64,000 bases of DNA from positions 142,253-206,252 of the forward strand of contig JAFQSP010000014.1 in NCBI GenBank assembly GCA_017409475.1. The letters are read 5' to 3'. Positions 41,308-49,530 of this stretch are shown in pieces (the first letter of the stretch is position 1; the number at the start of each line of letters is the position of its first letter). Position numbers and translations under genes: made by a program. Source of the stretch: Clostridia bacterium. Its GTDB lineage: Bacteria > Bacillota > Clostridia > Oscillospirales > Acutalibacteraceae. The notes under the pieces are model-generated. The model was given only the letters and a program-made list of their open reading frames with translations, was not told where the DNA came from and searched no databases.

Positions 41308-41823
41308 TCAAAACTCGAAATTCGCCTGGGACCAGTCATACTGGGTAAGCTTACCCTCGTTTTGCAGCTCGGGGTACCCCCATTGACGAAGCACCTCGTA
41401 CACGCCGATTGCAACCGAATTGGATAAATTGAGGCTTCGTGCATCGTCAATCATGGGTATTCTGACACACCTGTCAGGGTGGTCAAAGAGCAGCTTTTCG
41501 GGCAAACCGTGAGTTTCGGCGCCAAAAAAGAGGTAAGCACCATCGGGATAGGTCATATCCGAATGAGTGCCGAGGGACTTTGTCGAAAAAAAGAAAAATT
41601 CGCCCTCATTCTTTTTAAAAAAATCGTCCAAATCATCATAAAAGGTTATATCGAGCAGGTGCCAGTAATCAAGCCCTGCTCTTTTTAATTTTTTGTCGTC
41701 TATTTTAAATCCCATCGGTCCGACAAGATGAAGTCGTGCTCCCGTAGCGGCACAGGTACGTGCTACGTTTCCGGTGTTTTGAGGGATTTGGGGCTCGACC
41801 ATTACGATATTGAGTACTGCCAT
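41308..41823 (-). CDS. trmL: tRNA (cytidine(34)-2'-O)-methyltransferase
   Basis: 171 residues of the SPOUT class. N-terminal NIVMVEPQIPQNTGNVARTCAATGARLHLVGPMGF, knot motifs YLFFGAETHGLP and IPMIDDARSLNLSNSVAIGVYE. It 2'-O-methylates the wobble base of tRNA-Leu isoacceptors using SAM. It is a single leftward gene between dpaB and the FHA-FtsW gene. Confidence 0.93.
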   Translation of the reverse strand: MAVLNIVMVEPQIPQNTGNVARTCAATGARLHLVGPMGFKIDDKKLKRAGLDYWHLLDITFYDDLDDFFKKNEGEFFFFSTKSLGTHSDMTYPDGAYLFFGAETHGLPEKLLFDHPDRCVRIPMIDDARSLNLSNSVAIGVYEVLRQWGYPELQNEGKLTQYDWSQANFEF

Positions 41824-41894
41824 TTTTTATAAAACATCTCACTTTTTTGGATTTATTAGATAACATTGTAACACATATCGCTCCGCTTTACAAG

Positions 41895-41923
41895 TTGACA
41901 TAAGCCGCATAATATAGTAAAAT
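41895..41923 (+). promoter_or_regulatory. Promoter of the FHA-FtsW operon
   Basis: TTGACA (41895-41900) and TAAAAT (41918-41923) with a 17-bp spacer, about 55 bp before the start codon. Confidence 0.8.
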
Positions 41924-41978
41924 AAAACAGAATATAAATATATGCTACTGCTTAGTAAAAAAAGGAGGCCGACGGCGA

Positions 41979-43607
41979 ATGCTGCAATCGCTCGCATACT
42001 TTTACTGCTGGCTGATACGCTTTATCATTCCCGTAGCGGCCGTAACGGTAATATATCTTTTATTCAAAATTCTCATCGGGAATAAAAAAGAAAAACCGAT
42101 TTTTGCCCGACTTATTGACCAGAACGGAAAGATTTTTCCTATTACTTCAAAGGAAAATATAATCGGTCGAGGTCGCCACTGCGACATAGTTATTAGGTCA
42201 AAAAGTGCACCCCTCAACGCCGCCGCAATTACACTCGGTGAAAATGGCTGGACGCTTCATCCCGTAGGCGATATTTTGCTCAACGGAAACGAGCCCGAAG
42301 CCACCGAGCAGATAGGCCACGGAGACATAATTACGGTAGCATCAGCCGAGCTGACACTTGACGATAGCCGCGACCCATACATTCCGTATGATAAAAACGA
42401 TGAGCTGAATTTAGTCAGGGCAAAATGCGCCGCAGTTGTTCTCACAATGCTTCAGGTAATGGTTGCGCTGTCCCTCACAATTCACTATCTTTCAACCGAT
42501 GCCTTTCCAATTCAGCTGCCGATTTGCTTCGGCGGACTTGTTGCTGCCGAATGGCTTTATTTAAGTGTAAAAAAATTTGACGGCGTGGGAATAGAGCTTT
42601 GTGCATTTTTTCTCTGCACATTCGGACTTTCTGTTGCCGCAAGCGCCATGCCAAATTCGCTTTATAAACAATTTATCGCCATGATGCTCGGGCTTTTGCT
42701 TTTCATCGTCATTTCATTTGTATTAAAAAATCTTTCGCTTACCATGAAACTACGTTACGCTGTTGGAATTATCGGTGTCGGCATATTATTTTTTAACATT
42801 CTGTTCGGCACCGAGCTTAACGGCGCAAAAAACTGGATTGACCTCGGATTTATCACCGTTCAGCCGTCGGAATTTGTTAAAATCGCTTATATTTTCGCCG
42901 GATGCGCCTCACTTGACCGACTGATAACTACTCGAAATTTTCTTCTTTTTACCGGCTTTTCGGGTGCATGTCTGTTACCTCTTTTCATAATGCGCGATTT
43001 CGGTACCGCATCGATATTTTTTATCGGTATGCTGATTATCGTTTTTATGCGTTCGGGCGACCTCAAAGCAATTATCCTCTTTATCGTAGCGGCAATAATC
43101 GGTGCCGCCGCAATTATCGCACTCAAACCATATGTCGCAAGCCGATTTGCAACCTATCTTCACGCGTGGGAAAATCCTTACTCAGGCGGCTACCAGCAGG
43201 TTAATACCATGATTGCCATCGGTAGCGGCGGACTTTTCGGCGTTGGTGGCGGTGAAGGAAATCTTGATACAATAGCGGCCGCCGACACCGACCTTGTTTT
43301 CGGCTTCATTGTCGAGGAATGGGGGCTTATAATCGGGCTTTGCTGCGTTGCTATCCTTATTCTTTTCACCCTCTACGCGATAAAAAGAGCAGGAATGACG
43401 CGCTCGGTTTATTATTCAATCGCCGCAGCTGCCGCATCGGGAATGTTTTTATTTCAAGCGGCGCTCAATATATTCGGCTCGACCGACCTTTTACCTCTTA
43501 CGGGAGTTACCCTTCCGCTAATTTCGAACGGCGGCTCGTCAATCATGGCGAGCATGGGTATGCTCGCTTTTATAAAATCGGCTGGACTCGGAGGTGACAC
43601 CCGATGA
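41979..43607 (+). CDS. FHA domain fused to an FtsW/RodA-type SEDS glycosyltransferase
   Basis: 542 residues. One membrane helix (about 8-32) is followed by a cytoplasmic FHA domain (about 45-135: IGRGRHCDIVIRSKSAPLNAAAITL, GDILLNGNE) and then a ten-helix SEDS domain (about 150-540) with LNGAKNWIDLGFITVQPSEF.KIAY, IGSGGLFG, DTDLVFGFIVEEWG and LPLISNGGSS. SEDS proteins polymerise lipid II into glycan strands. The FHA Gly-Arg is kept, but the usual Ser-x-x-His is not obvious, so phosphothreonine binding is doubtful. It overlaps the PBP gene by 4 bp. This mirrors actinobacterial fhaB-rodA-pbpA order, here fused. Confidence 0.9.
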   Translation: MLQSLAYFYCWLIRFIIPVAAVTVIYLLFKILIGNKKEKPIFARLIDQNGKIFPITSKENIIGRGRHCDIVIRSKSAPLNAAAITLGENGWTLHPVGDILLNGNEPEATEQIGHGDIITVASAELTLDDSRDPYIPYDKNDELNLVRAKCAAVVLTMLQVMVALSLTIHYLSTDAFPIQLPICFGGLVAAEWLYLSVKKFDGVGIELCAFFLCTFGLSVAASAMPNSLYKQFIAMMLGLLLFIVISFVLKNLSLTMKLRYAVGIIGVGILFFNILFGTELNGAKNWIDLGFITVQPSEFVKIAYIFAGCASLDRLITTRNFLLFTGFSGACLLPLFIMRDFGTASIFFIGMLIIVFMRSGDLKAIILFIVAAIIGAAAIIALKPYVASRFATYLHAWENPYSGGYQQVNTMIAIGSGGLFGVGGGEGNLDTIAAADTDLVFGFIVEEWGLIIGLCCVAILILFTLYAIKRAGMTRSVYYSIAAAAASGMFLFQAALNIFGSTDLLPLTGVTLPLISNGGSSIMASMGMLAFIKSAGLGGDTR

Positions 43608-44956
43608 AACAAATGTCACTTCGTTCATTGTTTTTACTGCTGTTTACCGTCGCATTTTCAATTGGACTTTTTGCCCTTTGTTATCTTTCGTTTACGAATG
43701 GCGACGCTTGGACAAGCTTCCCCGCAAACCGCCATATTTATAAAAACGGCGTAATCGTAAACGCCGGCGACATCACCGACCGAGACGGAAAAATTCTTGC
43801 AACAACCGAAAATGGCGAACGAATTTACAGCCCCGATTTTTATACCCGTGTAAGTACGCTTCATGCAATAGGTGACTTTAAGGGATTCATAAAAACAGGC
43901 ATTTCGACAAGTCACTGGGACACCCTCACAGGATATAACCGTGCTACAGGTCTTTTTTCGGCTAAATCGGGAGGCAACAATGTAAAGCTCACCATAAGCG
44001 CCGAGGTTAATACCACCGCATTAAAGGCACTTGGAAATTACAGCGGTGCTGTTGGTGTGTATAATTATAAAACCGGCGAAATGCTATGTATGGTTTCGTC
44101 ACCCACCTACGACCCGACAAAAGACATCAACGAAGACGAAGGAATATACATGAACCGCTTTTTATCCTCGTCATATCCCCCGGGTTCAACCTTTAAGCTG
44201 ATAACGGCAATTGCTGCACTCGAAACCCTCGACGATGCCGAAACTCGCACATATTTTTGCGACCACGGTACAACCGTCGACGGCGAAATTATCACCTGTA
44301 TGTCAAAGCACAGCGAAATGACCTTACGTGAAGCACTTGCAAAATCCTGCAACGCGTATTTTTCACAGCTTGCAATCGACCTTGGCGCCGAAACGCTACA
44401 AAAATATGCCGATAAGCTTGGCTTTAACTCGTCGGCCGAAATCGACGGAATAAAGGCAAAGGCAAGCCGAATTGACCTTTCGAATATACGAAAGGTTGAT
44501 CTCGGCTGGGCAGGAATGGGCCAATATACCGACCTTGTTAATCCGCTCAGCTACCTTACCATAATGGGCGCAATAGCTAACGAGGGAAGGGCCGTAAAAC
44601 CGTATATGATAGAATCGGTTACTACCGCCGACGGAATAAAAATCGGCAGCAGCTCAACCGATTACACCTCACAACTGTTTTCGAAAACAACCGCAAACAA
44701 GCTAAAAGAAATGATGCGATACACCGTTTCGTCGACCTATGGCGACCATCGTTTCCCCGGGCTCAGCATATGCGCAAAAACGGGAACTGCCGAGGTTGAC
44801 GACGGAATAACGCCGCATTCCTGGTTTGTTGGCTTTAACATGAATGACGACTGTCCCCTCGCGTTTGTTGTAGTTGCAGAAAATGCGGGCGCAGGCGTTG
44901 GCGTTGCACGAACCGTCGCAAATAAAACATTACAAGCGGCAAAAGAGCTTTATTAA
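43604..44956 (+). CDS. Class B penicillin-binding protein (transpeptidase)
   Basis: 450 residues. One N-terminal membrane helix (about 8-28) and a transpeptidase domain with SSYPPGSTFKLITA (catalytic Ser of SxxK), KSCNAYFSQL (SxN) and CAKTGTAEVDD (KTG). The dimerisation module is short, as in PbpA-type partners of RodA. It overlaps the FHA-SEDS gene, so the two make a polymerase-crosslinker pair for septal, elongation or spore-cortex glycan. Confidence 0.93.
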   Translation: MKQMSLRSLFLLLFTVAFSIGLFALCYLSFTNGDAWTSFPANRHIYKNGVIVNAGDITDRDGKILATTENGERIYSPDFYTRVSTLHAIGDFKGFIKTGISTSHWDTLTGYNRATGLFSAKSGGNNVKLTISAEVNTTALKALGNYSGAVGVYNYKTGEMLCMVSSPTYDPTKDINEDEGIYMNRFLSSSYPPGSTFKLITAIAALETLDDAETRTYFCDHGTTVDGEIITCMSKHSEMTLREALAKSCNAYFSQLAIDLGAETLQKYADKLGFNSSAEIDGIKAKASRIDLSNIRKVDLGWAGMGQYTDLVNPLSYLTIMGAIANEGRAVKPYMIESVTTADGIKIGSSSTDYTSQLFSKTTANKLKEMMRYTVSSTYGDHRFPGLSICAKTGTAEVDDGITPHSWFVGFNMNDDCPLAFVVVAENAGAGVGVARTVANKTLQAAKELY

Positions 44957-45019
44957 AAGCTTTTTGATATAGATAATAAATTACAGAAAAAAGTAATTTT
45001 TATGAAGGGAAAGATATAT

Positions 45020-45562
45020 ATGAACAAACGAATTTTTTGCCTTACCATCGCAATAATGATGCTTTTATGCTCACTTTGCGCCTGCACATCATCAAGCGGC
45101 GATTCGCTTCTCGAAGTTGTTGCAGGGGTTGCAGGAACATCAAGCGAAGAAGCCTCGTCACTCCCGACAACATCGAACGATGCTGAATCGAGCATTCCCG
45201 AATCAAGTCAAGAGGAGTCAAGTGAGCCGGAATCGAGCGAAGAAGAATCCGAAGAAGAGGATGACAACCTTGACGTAACCTATCCCGAAAAGAATTATTC
45301 CACACCTAAAAAGGCTTATGTTAATACCCAAGATGACCCCCTCACAATGAGGTCAAATCCCAGCTCGTCAAACTATGTAACAATTTTGAAGATTCCGAAG
45401 GGCGCCGAAATTTCGGTAAAGGGCGAAACAGGCAGCTTCTATTTCGTCGACTATAACGGAAAGCTCGGCTGGGTTAGCGCCGCTTATGTAAAATTTGCTG
45501 ACAGCGCATCTTCTACCCCTGCTTCCTCCGAGACTTCGTCCGAAGCATCCAACGCGGCATAA
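45020..45562 (+). CDS. SH3-domain lipoprotein
   Basis: 180 residues from the ATG at 45020, with GAAGGGAAAG upstream; an ATG at 45002 overlaps that site. A lipoprotein signal ends at the LCAC lipobox (Cys22). A Ser/Glu-rich low-complexity linker follows (about 45-80), then a bacterial SH3 domain (about 95-155: DPLTMRSNPSSSNYVTILKIPKGAEISVKGE...GWVSAAYVKF) likely to bind cell wall. A Ser/Ala tail ends it. It follows the PBP gene by 63 bp and may serve the same envelope machinery. Confidence 0.82.
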   Translation: MNKRIFCLTIAIMMLLCSLCACTSSSGDSLLEVVAGVAGTSSEEASSLPTTSNDAESSIPESSQEESSEPESSEEESEEEDDNLDVTYPEKNYSTPKKAYVNTQDDPLTMRSNPSSSNYVTILKIPKGAEISVKGETGSFYFVDYNGKLGWVSAAYVKFADSASSTPASSETSSEASNAA

Positions 45563-45732
45563 ACCGGTTTATCCTTTTCGGTAAAATGCACCGAATCGGT
45601 ATATTCATTTCTCCAAATGTAAAATTTGTCGAATTGTTGAATTTTTTGGTATATACATTATGCATATTTAACATTGATGCAACCAGCAATTAGTTAAAAA
45701 TAGTGTAAAACATTGAATTTAATTTATACAGT

Positions 45733-45761
45733 TTGACATATGGGTTTATATTTTTTATAAT
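45733..45761 (+). promoter_or_regulatory. Consensus promoter of the 76-residue protein gene
   Basis: TTGACA (45733-45738) and TATAAT (45756-45761), both perfect, with a 17-bp spacer. Strong expression is expected. The 230 bp from 45563 to 45795 hold no gene besides this promoter. Confidence 0.9.
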
Positions 45762-45795
45762 ATTAATATAAATACTAACAGGAGGAATAGTAACC

Positions 45796-46026
45796 ATGAC
45801 AAAAACCATTTGCAAGGTAGTTTACGATACCGAAAAGTCAACTGTTATCAAAAAGTTTGTTTCAGGCCAGTTTGGCGACCCCACCGGCTACGAAGAAACA
45901 CTTTATCAGACAGAAAACGGTTCCTACTTTATCTATGTCAACGGTGGCGCTGACTCAATTCACCCGACCGAAGACATCAAGAGAATCGCAAAAACCAAGG
46001 TTGACGCTTGGATTAACGAACACTAA
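45796..46026 (+). CDS. Small abundant-type protein of unknown function
   Basis: 76 residues: KTICKVVYDTEKSTVIKKFVSGQFGDPTGYEETLYQTENGSYFIYVNGG. A small alpha/beta domain, conserved in my recollection among gut Clostridia. No function is known. A perfect consensus promoter, an AGGAGGAATAG ribosome binding site and host-optimal codons point to high expression. It is monocistronic with a terminator at 46038. Confidence 0.72.
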   Translation: MTKTICKVVYDTEKSTVIKKFVSGQFGDPTGYEETLYQTENGSYFIYVNGGADSIHPTEDIKRIAKTKVDAWINEH

Positions 46027-46037
46027 ACTATAAAAAA

Positions 46038-46078
46038 AGAATCCGTTGGGCCCGTTTTGCCTGACGGATATTTTTTCC
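46038..46078 (+). terminator. Terminator after the 76-residue protein gene
   Basis: AATCCGTTGGGC and GCCTGACGGATA form an imperfect stem followed by TTTTTTCC. Confidence 0.75.
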
Positions 46079-46130
46079 TTAAAATAACAAATTATGCGAC
46101 AGAAAATTTATTAATTCGTTTTTTAAATAC

Positions 46131-46159
46131 TTGAAAGCGATTATTTTTAGTGGTATAAT
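46131..46159 (+). promoter_or_regulatory. Promoter of ppa
   Basis: TTGAAA (46131-46136) and TATAAT (46154-46159) with a 17-bp spacer, ending about 30 bp before the start codon. Confidence 0.75.
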
Positions 46160-46190
46160 CGAACAATAGAACATAAGGAGATGAGCTAAT

Positions 46191-46730
46191 TTGAATATTT
46201 GGCACGATATTTCACCCGAAAGAATTACGGCAAAAAACTTCATGGCAGTAGTCGAAATTCCAAAGGATTGTAAAATCAAATATGAGCTCGACAAGGAAAC
46301 CGGTCTTCTTCGAATGGACCGCGTTCTTCACACCTCTACCCATTACCCCGCCAACTACGGATTCATTCCGCGCACATACGGCGACGATAACGACCCCCTC
46401 GACGTGCTTATTTTAAGCTCGGTTTCGGTATATCCGATGACCCTCATTCGTTGCTACCCAATCGGCGCTATAAAGATGACCGATAACGACGAAAATGACG
46501 AAAAAATTATAGCAATTCCCTTCGACGACCCTAACTATAATGTATATAAGGATATTGCCGAGTTGCCCAATCACCTTTTTGACGAAATGGCTCATTTCTT
46601 TTCGGTTTATAAGGCGCTAGAACATAAAAAAACGACCGTTCAGGAAATTGTTGACCCGAAAACAGCCGTCAGCATTATAGAAAAATCGATTGAAAAATAC
46701 AATCTCACATTTGGTGAAAACGAAAAATAA
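46191..46730 (+). CDS. ppa: Inorganic pyrophosphatase (family I)
   Basis: 179 residues. Family I landmarks: AVVEIPKDCKIKYELDKETGLLRMDR, HYPANYGFIPRTYGDDNDPLDVLIL with the metal-binding aspartates, and ALEHKKTTV. It hydrolyses pyrophosphate to pull biosynthetic reactions forward. The start is TTG with AAGGAG 9 bp upstream. The following lipid kinase gene is 21 bp away and likely cotranscribed. Confidence 0.93.
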   Translation: MNIWHDISPERITAKNFMAVVEIPKDCKIKYELDKETGLLRMDRVLHTSTHYPANYGFIPRTYGDDNDPLDVLILSSVSVYPMTLIRCYPIGAIKMTDNDENDEKIIAIPFDDPNYNVYKDIAELPNHLFDEMAHFFSVYKALEHKKTTVQEIVDPKTAVSIIEKSIEKYNLTFGENEK

Positions 46731-46751
46731 TTTATCTTTACGAGGGATTAT

Positions 46752-47648
46752 ATGAAAAAAGCATTAATCATCCTTAATCCTTGCGCCGGTGTAAAAAAGG
46801 CAAATAAGTTTTTGACCGAAATTATTGCGCTATTTTGCGAAAGCGGCTACACCTGCACGGTACAAATAACAACACGTGAGCTCAACGGACACCAAATTGT
46901 GTGTCAAATCGGTGAAGGGCACGATTTAATTGTATGTATCGGCGGCGACGGCACCTATAACGAGGTAGTTTCGGGAGTTATCGACGCAGGGCTCAAATGC
47001 AAAATCGGATATATTCCTGCCGGCTCGACCAACGATTTTGGAGCCTCACTCGGTCTTTCAAAGGTTATTATGACCGCTGCAAACGACATAGTTTCGGGTA
47101 GGGCACAGAATTTTGACGTCGGCTCCTTTAATGGGCGTAAATTCACCTACGTCGCATCCTGCGGCGCGTTTACCGACACGTCATATTCCACCCCGACAAA
47201 TCTCAAAAACGCGCTCGGTCACCTTGCCTATATTATTCAGGGACTTTCCTCCGCTCTTGACCTAAAGCCGATTCATTTGACAATCACCGCCAACGGCGAA
47301 ACATACGATGACGATTATCTTTTTGCCGGAATTTGTAATTCGACCTCACTCGGCGGAATAGTTAAAATTGACGAAAAATACGTTGATATGAACGACGGCC
47401 TTTTCGAAGTTCTGCTCGTAAGGTCGCCCAAAAACATTGGCGAATGGGCGGCTGCGCTCCACGACCTTAACGCTAAAAAATACGAGGATAGCGATATTTT
47501 AACCCTTTTCAGCGCAAGTAAAATCGAAATCACCACCGACAGCAGTGTCGACTGGTCACTCGATGGCGAAAAGCAAAGCGGATGCGAAAAAATAGTTATC
47601 GAAAATATTCGCGACGCAATCGAGCTGATAGTCCCGAATAAAAAATAA
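46752..47648 (+). CDS. Diacylglycerol/lipid kinase (DAGK catalytic domain)
   Basis: 298 residues. ILNPCAGVKKANK opens the domain, CIGGDGTYNEVVSG is the ATP-binding GGDGT loop, and YIPAGSTNDFGASLGL follows. The C-terminal SLDGEKQ with DGLFEVLLVRS is typical of the YegS/BmrU/DgkB group. It phosphorylates diacylglycerol or a related lipid, recycling it to phospholipid. This may connect with LtaS-like diacylglycerol release, but that is inference. Confidence 0.9.
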   Translation: MKKALIILNPCAGVKKANKFLTEIIALFCESGYTCTVQITTRELNGHQIVCQIGEGHDLIVCIGGDGTYNEVVSGVIDAGLKCKIGYIPAGSTNDFGASLGLSKVIMTAANDIVSGRAQNFDVGSFNGRKFTYVASCGAFTDTSYSTPTNLKNALGHLAYIIQGLSSALDLKPIHLTITANGETYDDDYLFAGICNSTSLGGIVKIDEKYVDMNDGLFEVLLVRSPKNIGEWAAALHDLNAKKYEDSDILTLFSASKIEITTDSSVDWSLDGEKQSGCEKIVIENIRDAIELIVPNKK

Positions 47649-47670
47649 ACGCGTATAAATAATGTAATAG

Positions 47671-47704
47671 AAAAACGGTTGGCAATTATGCCAACCGTTT
47701 TTTG
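47671..47704. terminator. Convergent terminator between the lipid kinase and lipoprotein genes
   Basis: AAAAACGGTTGGC and GCCAACCGTTTTTT form a perfect stem with a 7-nt loop, usable in both directions. Confidence 0.93.
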
Positions 47705-47711
47705 CTATATA

Positions 47712-48278
47712 CTACTCGCTGAATTGCCATGCCTTCGGTGATAATGTAATATCCTCTTTAGGCCATGTCGCTGTATATAAAATATTGTTACTACCTTGTT
47801 CAATAATAGTAACTTTTACCGATATATCCTCCGGTTTTGTTCCGTTAAACAACTGCCTAAAAGCCAATTCATCAATGGTCAAAATACCAAATTCATTTGC
47901 AACGATATCGATTATCGCTTCCTTGTCCCCTGTTATTGTAAAACCAGTATAATCATCCAATACTTCAACTTCGGGAATTTTATCAAACTCTTCTAATCCG
48001 CTATCATAGTATTCCAGCGTTGCCTTTTCCTGTGCGCTCGTCAGTTTCAAAACCAGATTCCCATTCTCGTCAATTTCAGCATGCTTACGAAAATCTTCGC
48101 AATAATCATATAATTTGCGATTGGTTGTAAAAAAATCTTCAGGTTCTGTTCCAAAAAAGGCCAATGAGATATTGGAAGAAAGCACATATTCGGTTCGAGG
48201 TTCACTCTTTAACATGCAGGATGCTAACATAATAACCAATAGACTTATTATGAATATCAATATCGATTTTTTTCTCAT
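47712..48278 (-). CDS. Putative lipoprotein of unknown function
   Basis: 188 residues from the ATG at 48278 (AGGTGAG upstream). A signal peptide ends at the lipobox LASC (Cys21). The mature part has no motif I know. An ATG at 48305, 1 bp after the U32 peptidase stop, is an alternative start that would keep the signal but lengthen it by 9 residues. It is the last gene of the thyX-to-U32 operon and somewhat more A+T-rich than it. Confidence 0.68.
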   Translation of the reverse strand: MRKKSILIFIISLLVIMLASCMLKSEPRTEYVLSSNISLAFFGTEPEDFFTTNRKLYDYCEDFRKHAEIDENGNLVLKLTSAQEKATLEYYDSGLEEFDKIPEVEVLDDYTGFTITGDKEAIIDIVANEFGILTIDELAFRQLFNGTKPEDISVKVTIIEQGSNNILYTATWPKEDITLSPKAWQFSE

Positions 48279-48306
48279 ATAATATTTCTCACCTGATTTT
48301 TTCATT

Positions 48307-49530
48307 TTAACCTTCCGCCTTCATTCTAAGAAGAGCTCCCACCTTTATTTCGCGGTGATACGGAATTTTTATTATCTGCATGGGGTGAGGCGCACTTTCA
48401 ATAATATTATCCTCGCCGTCATAAAGAGTGTCGGTTTTTACCATAAACGGAGAATTACCGGGTTCAAGACAGTCAAGCTCGGTGCCGCTAAAAAACTTAT
48501 TCTTCAGCCGAGCAATAACAAGCCCGTTTTCGTACCCTTCGACAACTGCGGCAACGGCATAATCGCGAATATATCCGCCGTTTTCATAGGTTTGCATATT
48601 CGGCTGACGGCCAAAGTAAAAGCCGGTTGAATAGGTTCGATGGCTAATCTTATTAAGCTCGGCCATAACCCATTCAGGTACGGGTGCCGAACTGTCAGCA
48701 TAATAGGCATCGATTGCGCCGCGATATGCGTTTGTCGTAACTGCCACATAATAATGCGACTTTGCCCTTCCCTCAATCTTGAAAGAGGTTATTCCCGCAT
48801 TCGCCATGTCGGCAATATGCTCGGCCATACACATGTCGTTTGCGTTAAGGATATAGCTACCCTTATCGGTTTCTGAAATATCATAAAGCTCGCCGGGACG
48901 CTTTTGCTCAACAAGTGAATAGCTCCAACGGCAAGGCTGGGCGCAATCGCCTCGATTGGCATCGCGACCCGTCATATACATCGAAAGCAAACAGCGTCCA
49001 GAATAGGACATACAAACTGCGCCATGCGCAAAGGCTTCAAGCTCGAGCGATTTTGGCGTTTTTGCTCGAATTTCGGCAATTTCATCAAGGGTGAGCTCAC
49101 GCGCAACGACAACCCTCTTTGCGCCCATTTCGTGCAAAACGGTTGCCGCTTCGGCATTCACAACCCCCATTTGAACGGATGCGTGAATTTCGGTTTCGGG
49201 CGCAATTTCGCGTACCATTTTCATGGCGCCAAGGTCGGTTACGATAAACGCATCCGCCCCCGCATCACGTGCAGTTGCGATAAAATCGGGCAGCTGCGCC
49301 ATTTCACCCGGATGCATGAGGGTATTCACCGTAATATGCGCTCTTACTCCGCGCGAATGGGCATATTCGATACCCTCAGCCATTTTTTCGGGTGTAAAAT
49401 TCTCTGCTCCTGCTCTCATTCCGAATTCGGTTCCTGCGAAATAAACCGCATCCGCACCGAAATCGACGGCACATTTAAGTCGGGTTATGTCGCCGGCAGG
49501 ACAAAGCAGCTCTAATTTATTTGCCTTCAT
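48307..49530 (-). CDS. U32-family peptidase (RlhA/TrhP-like)
   Basis: 407 residues. LELLCPAGDITRLKCAVDFGADAVYFAGTEFG opens the U32 domain, and the cysteine signature SYSGRCLLS...RGDCAQPCRWSY is complete. GITSFKIEGRAKSHYYVAVTTNAYR lies before the C-terminal beta domain. Family members act in tRNA or rRNA hydroxylation with prephenate-derived chemistry or as collagenase-like peptidases; RNA modification is now favoured. It follows mltG with no gap. Confidence 0.9.
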   Translation of the reverse strand: MKANKLELLCPAGDITRLKCAVDFGADAVYFAGTEFGMRAGAENFTPEKMAEGIEYAHSRGVRAHITVNTLMHPGEMAQLPDFIATARDAGADAFIVTDLGAMKMVREIAPETEIHASVQMGVVNAEAATVLHEMGAKRVVVARELTLDEIAEIRAKTPKSLELEAFAHGAVCMSYSGRCLLSMYMTGRDANRGDCAQPCRWSYSLVEQKRPGELYDISETDKGSYILNANDMCMAEHIADMANAGITSFKIEGRAKSHYYVAVTTNAYRGAIDAYYADSSAPVPEWVMAELNKISHRTYSTGFYFGRQPNMQTYENGGYIRDYAVAAVVEGYENGLVIARLKNKFFSGTELDCLEPGNSPFMVKTDTLYDGEDNIIESAPHPMQIIKIPYHREIKVGALLRMKAEG

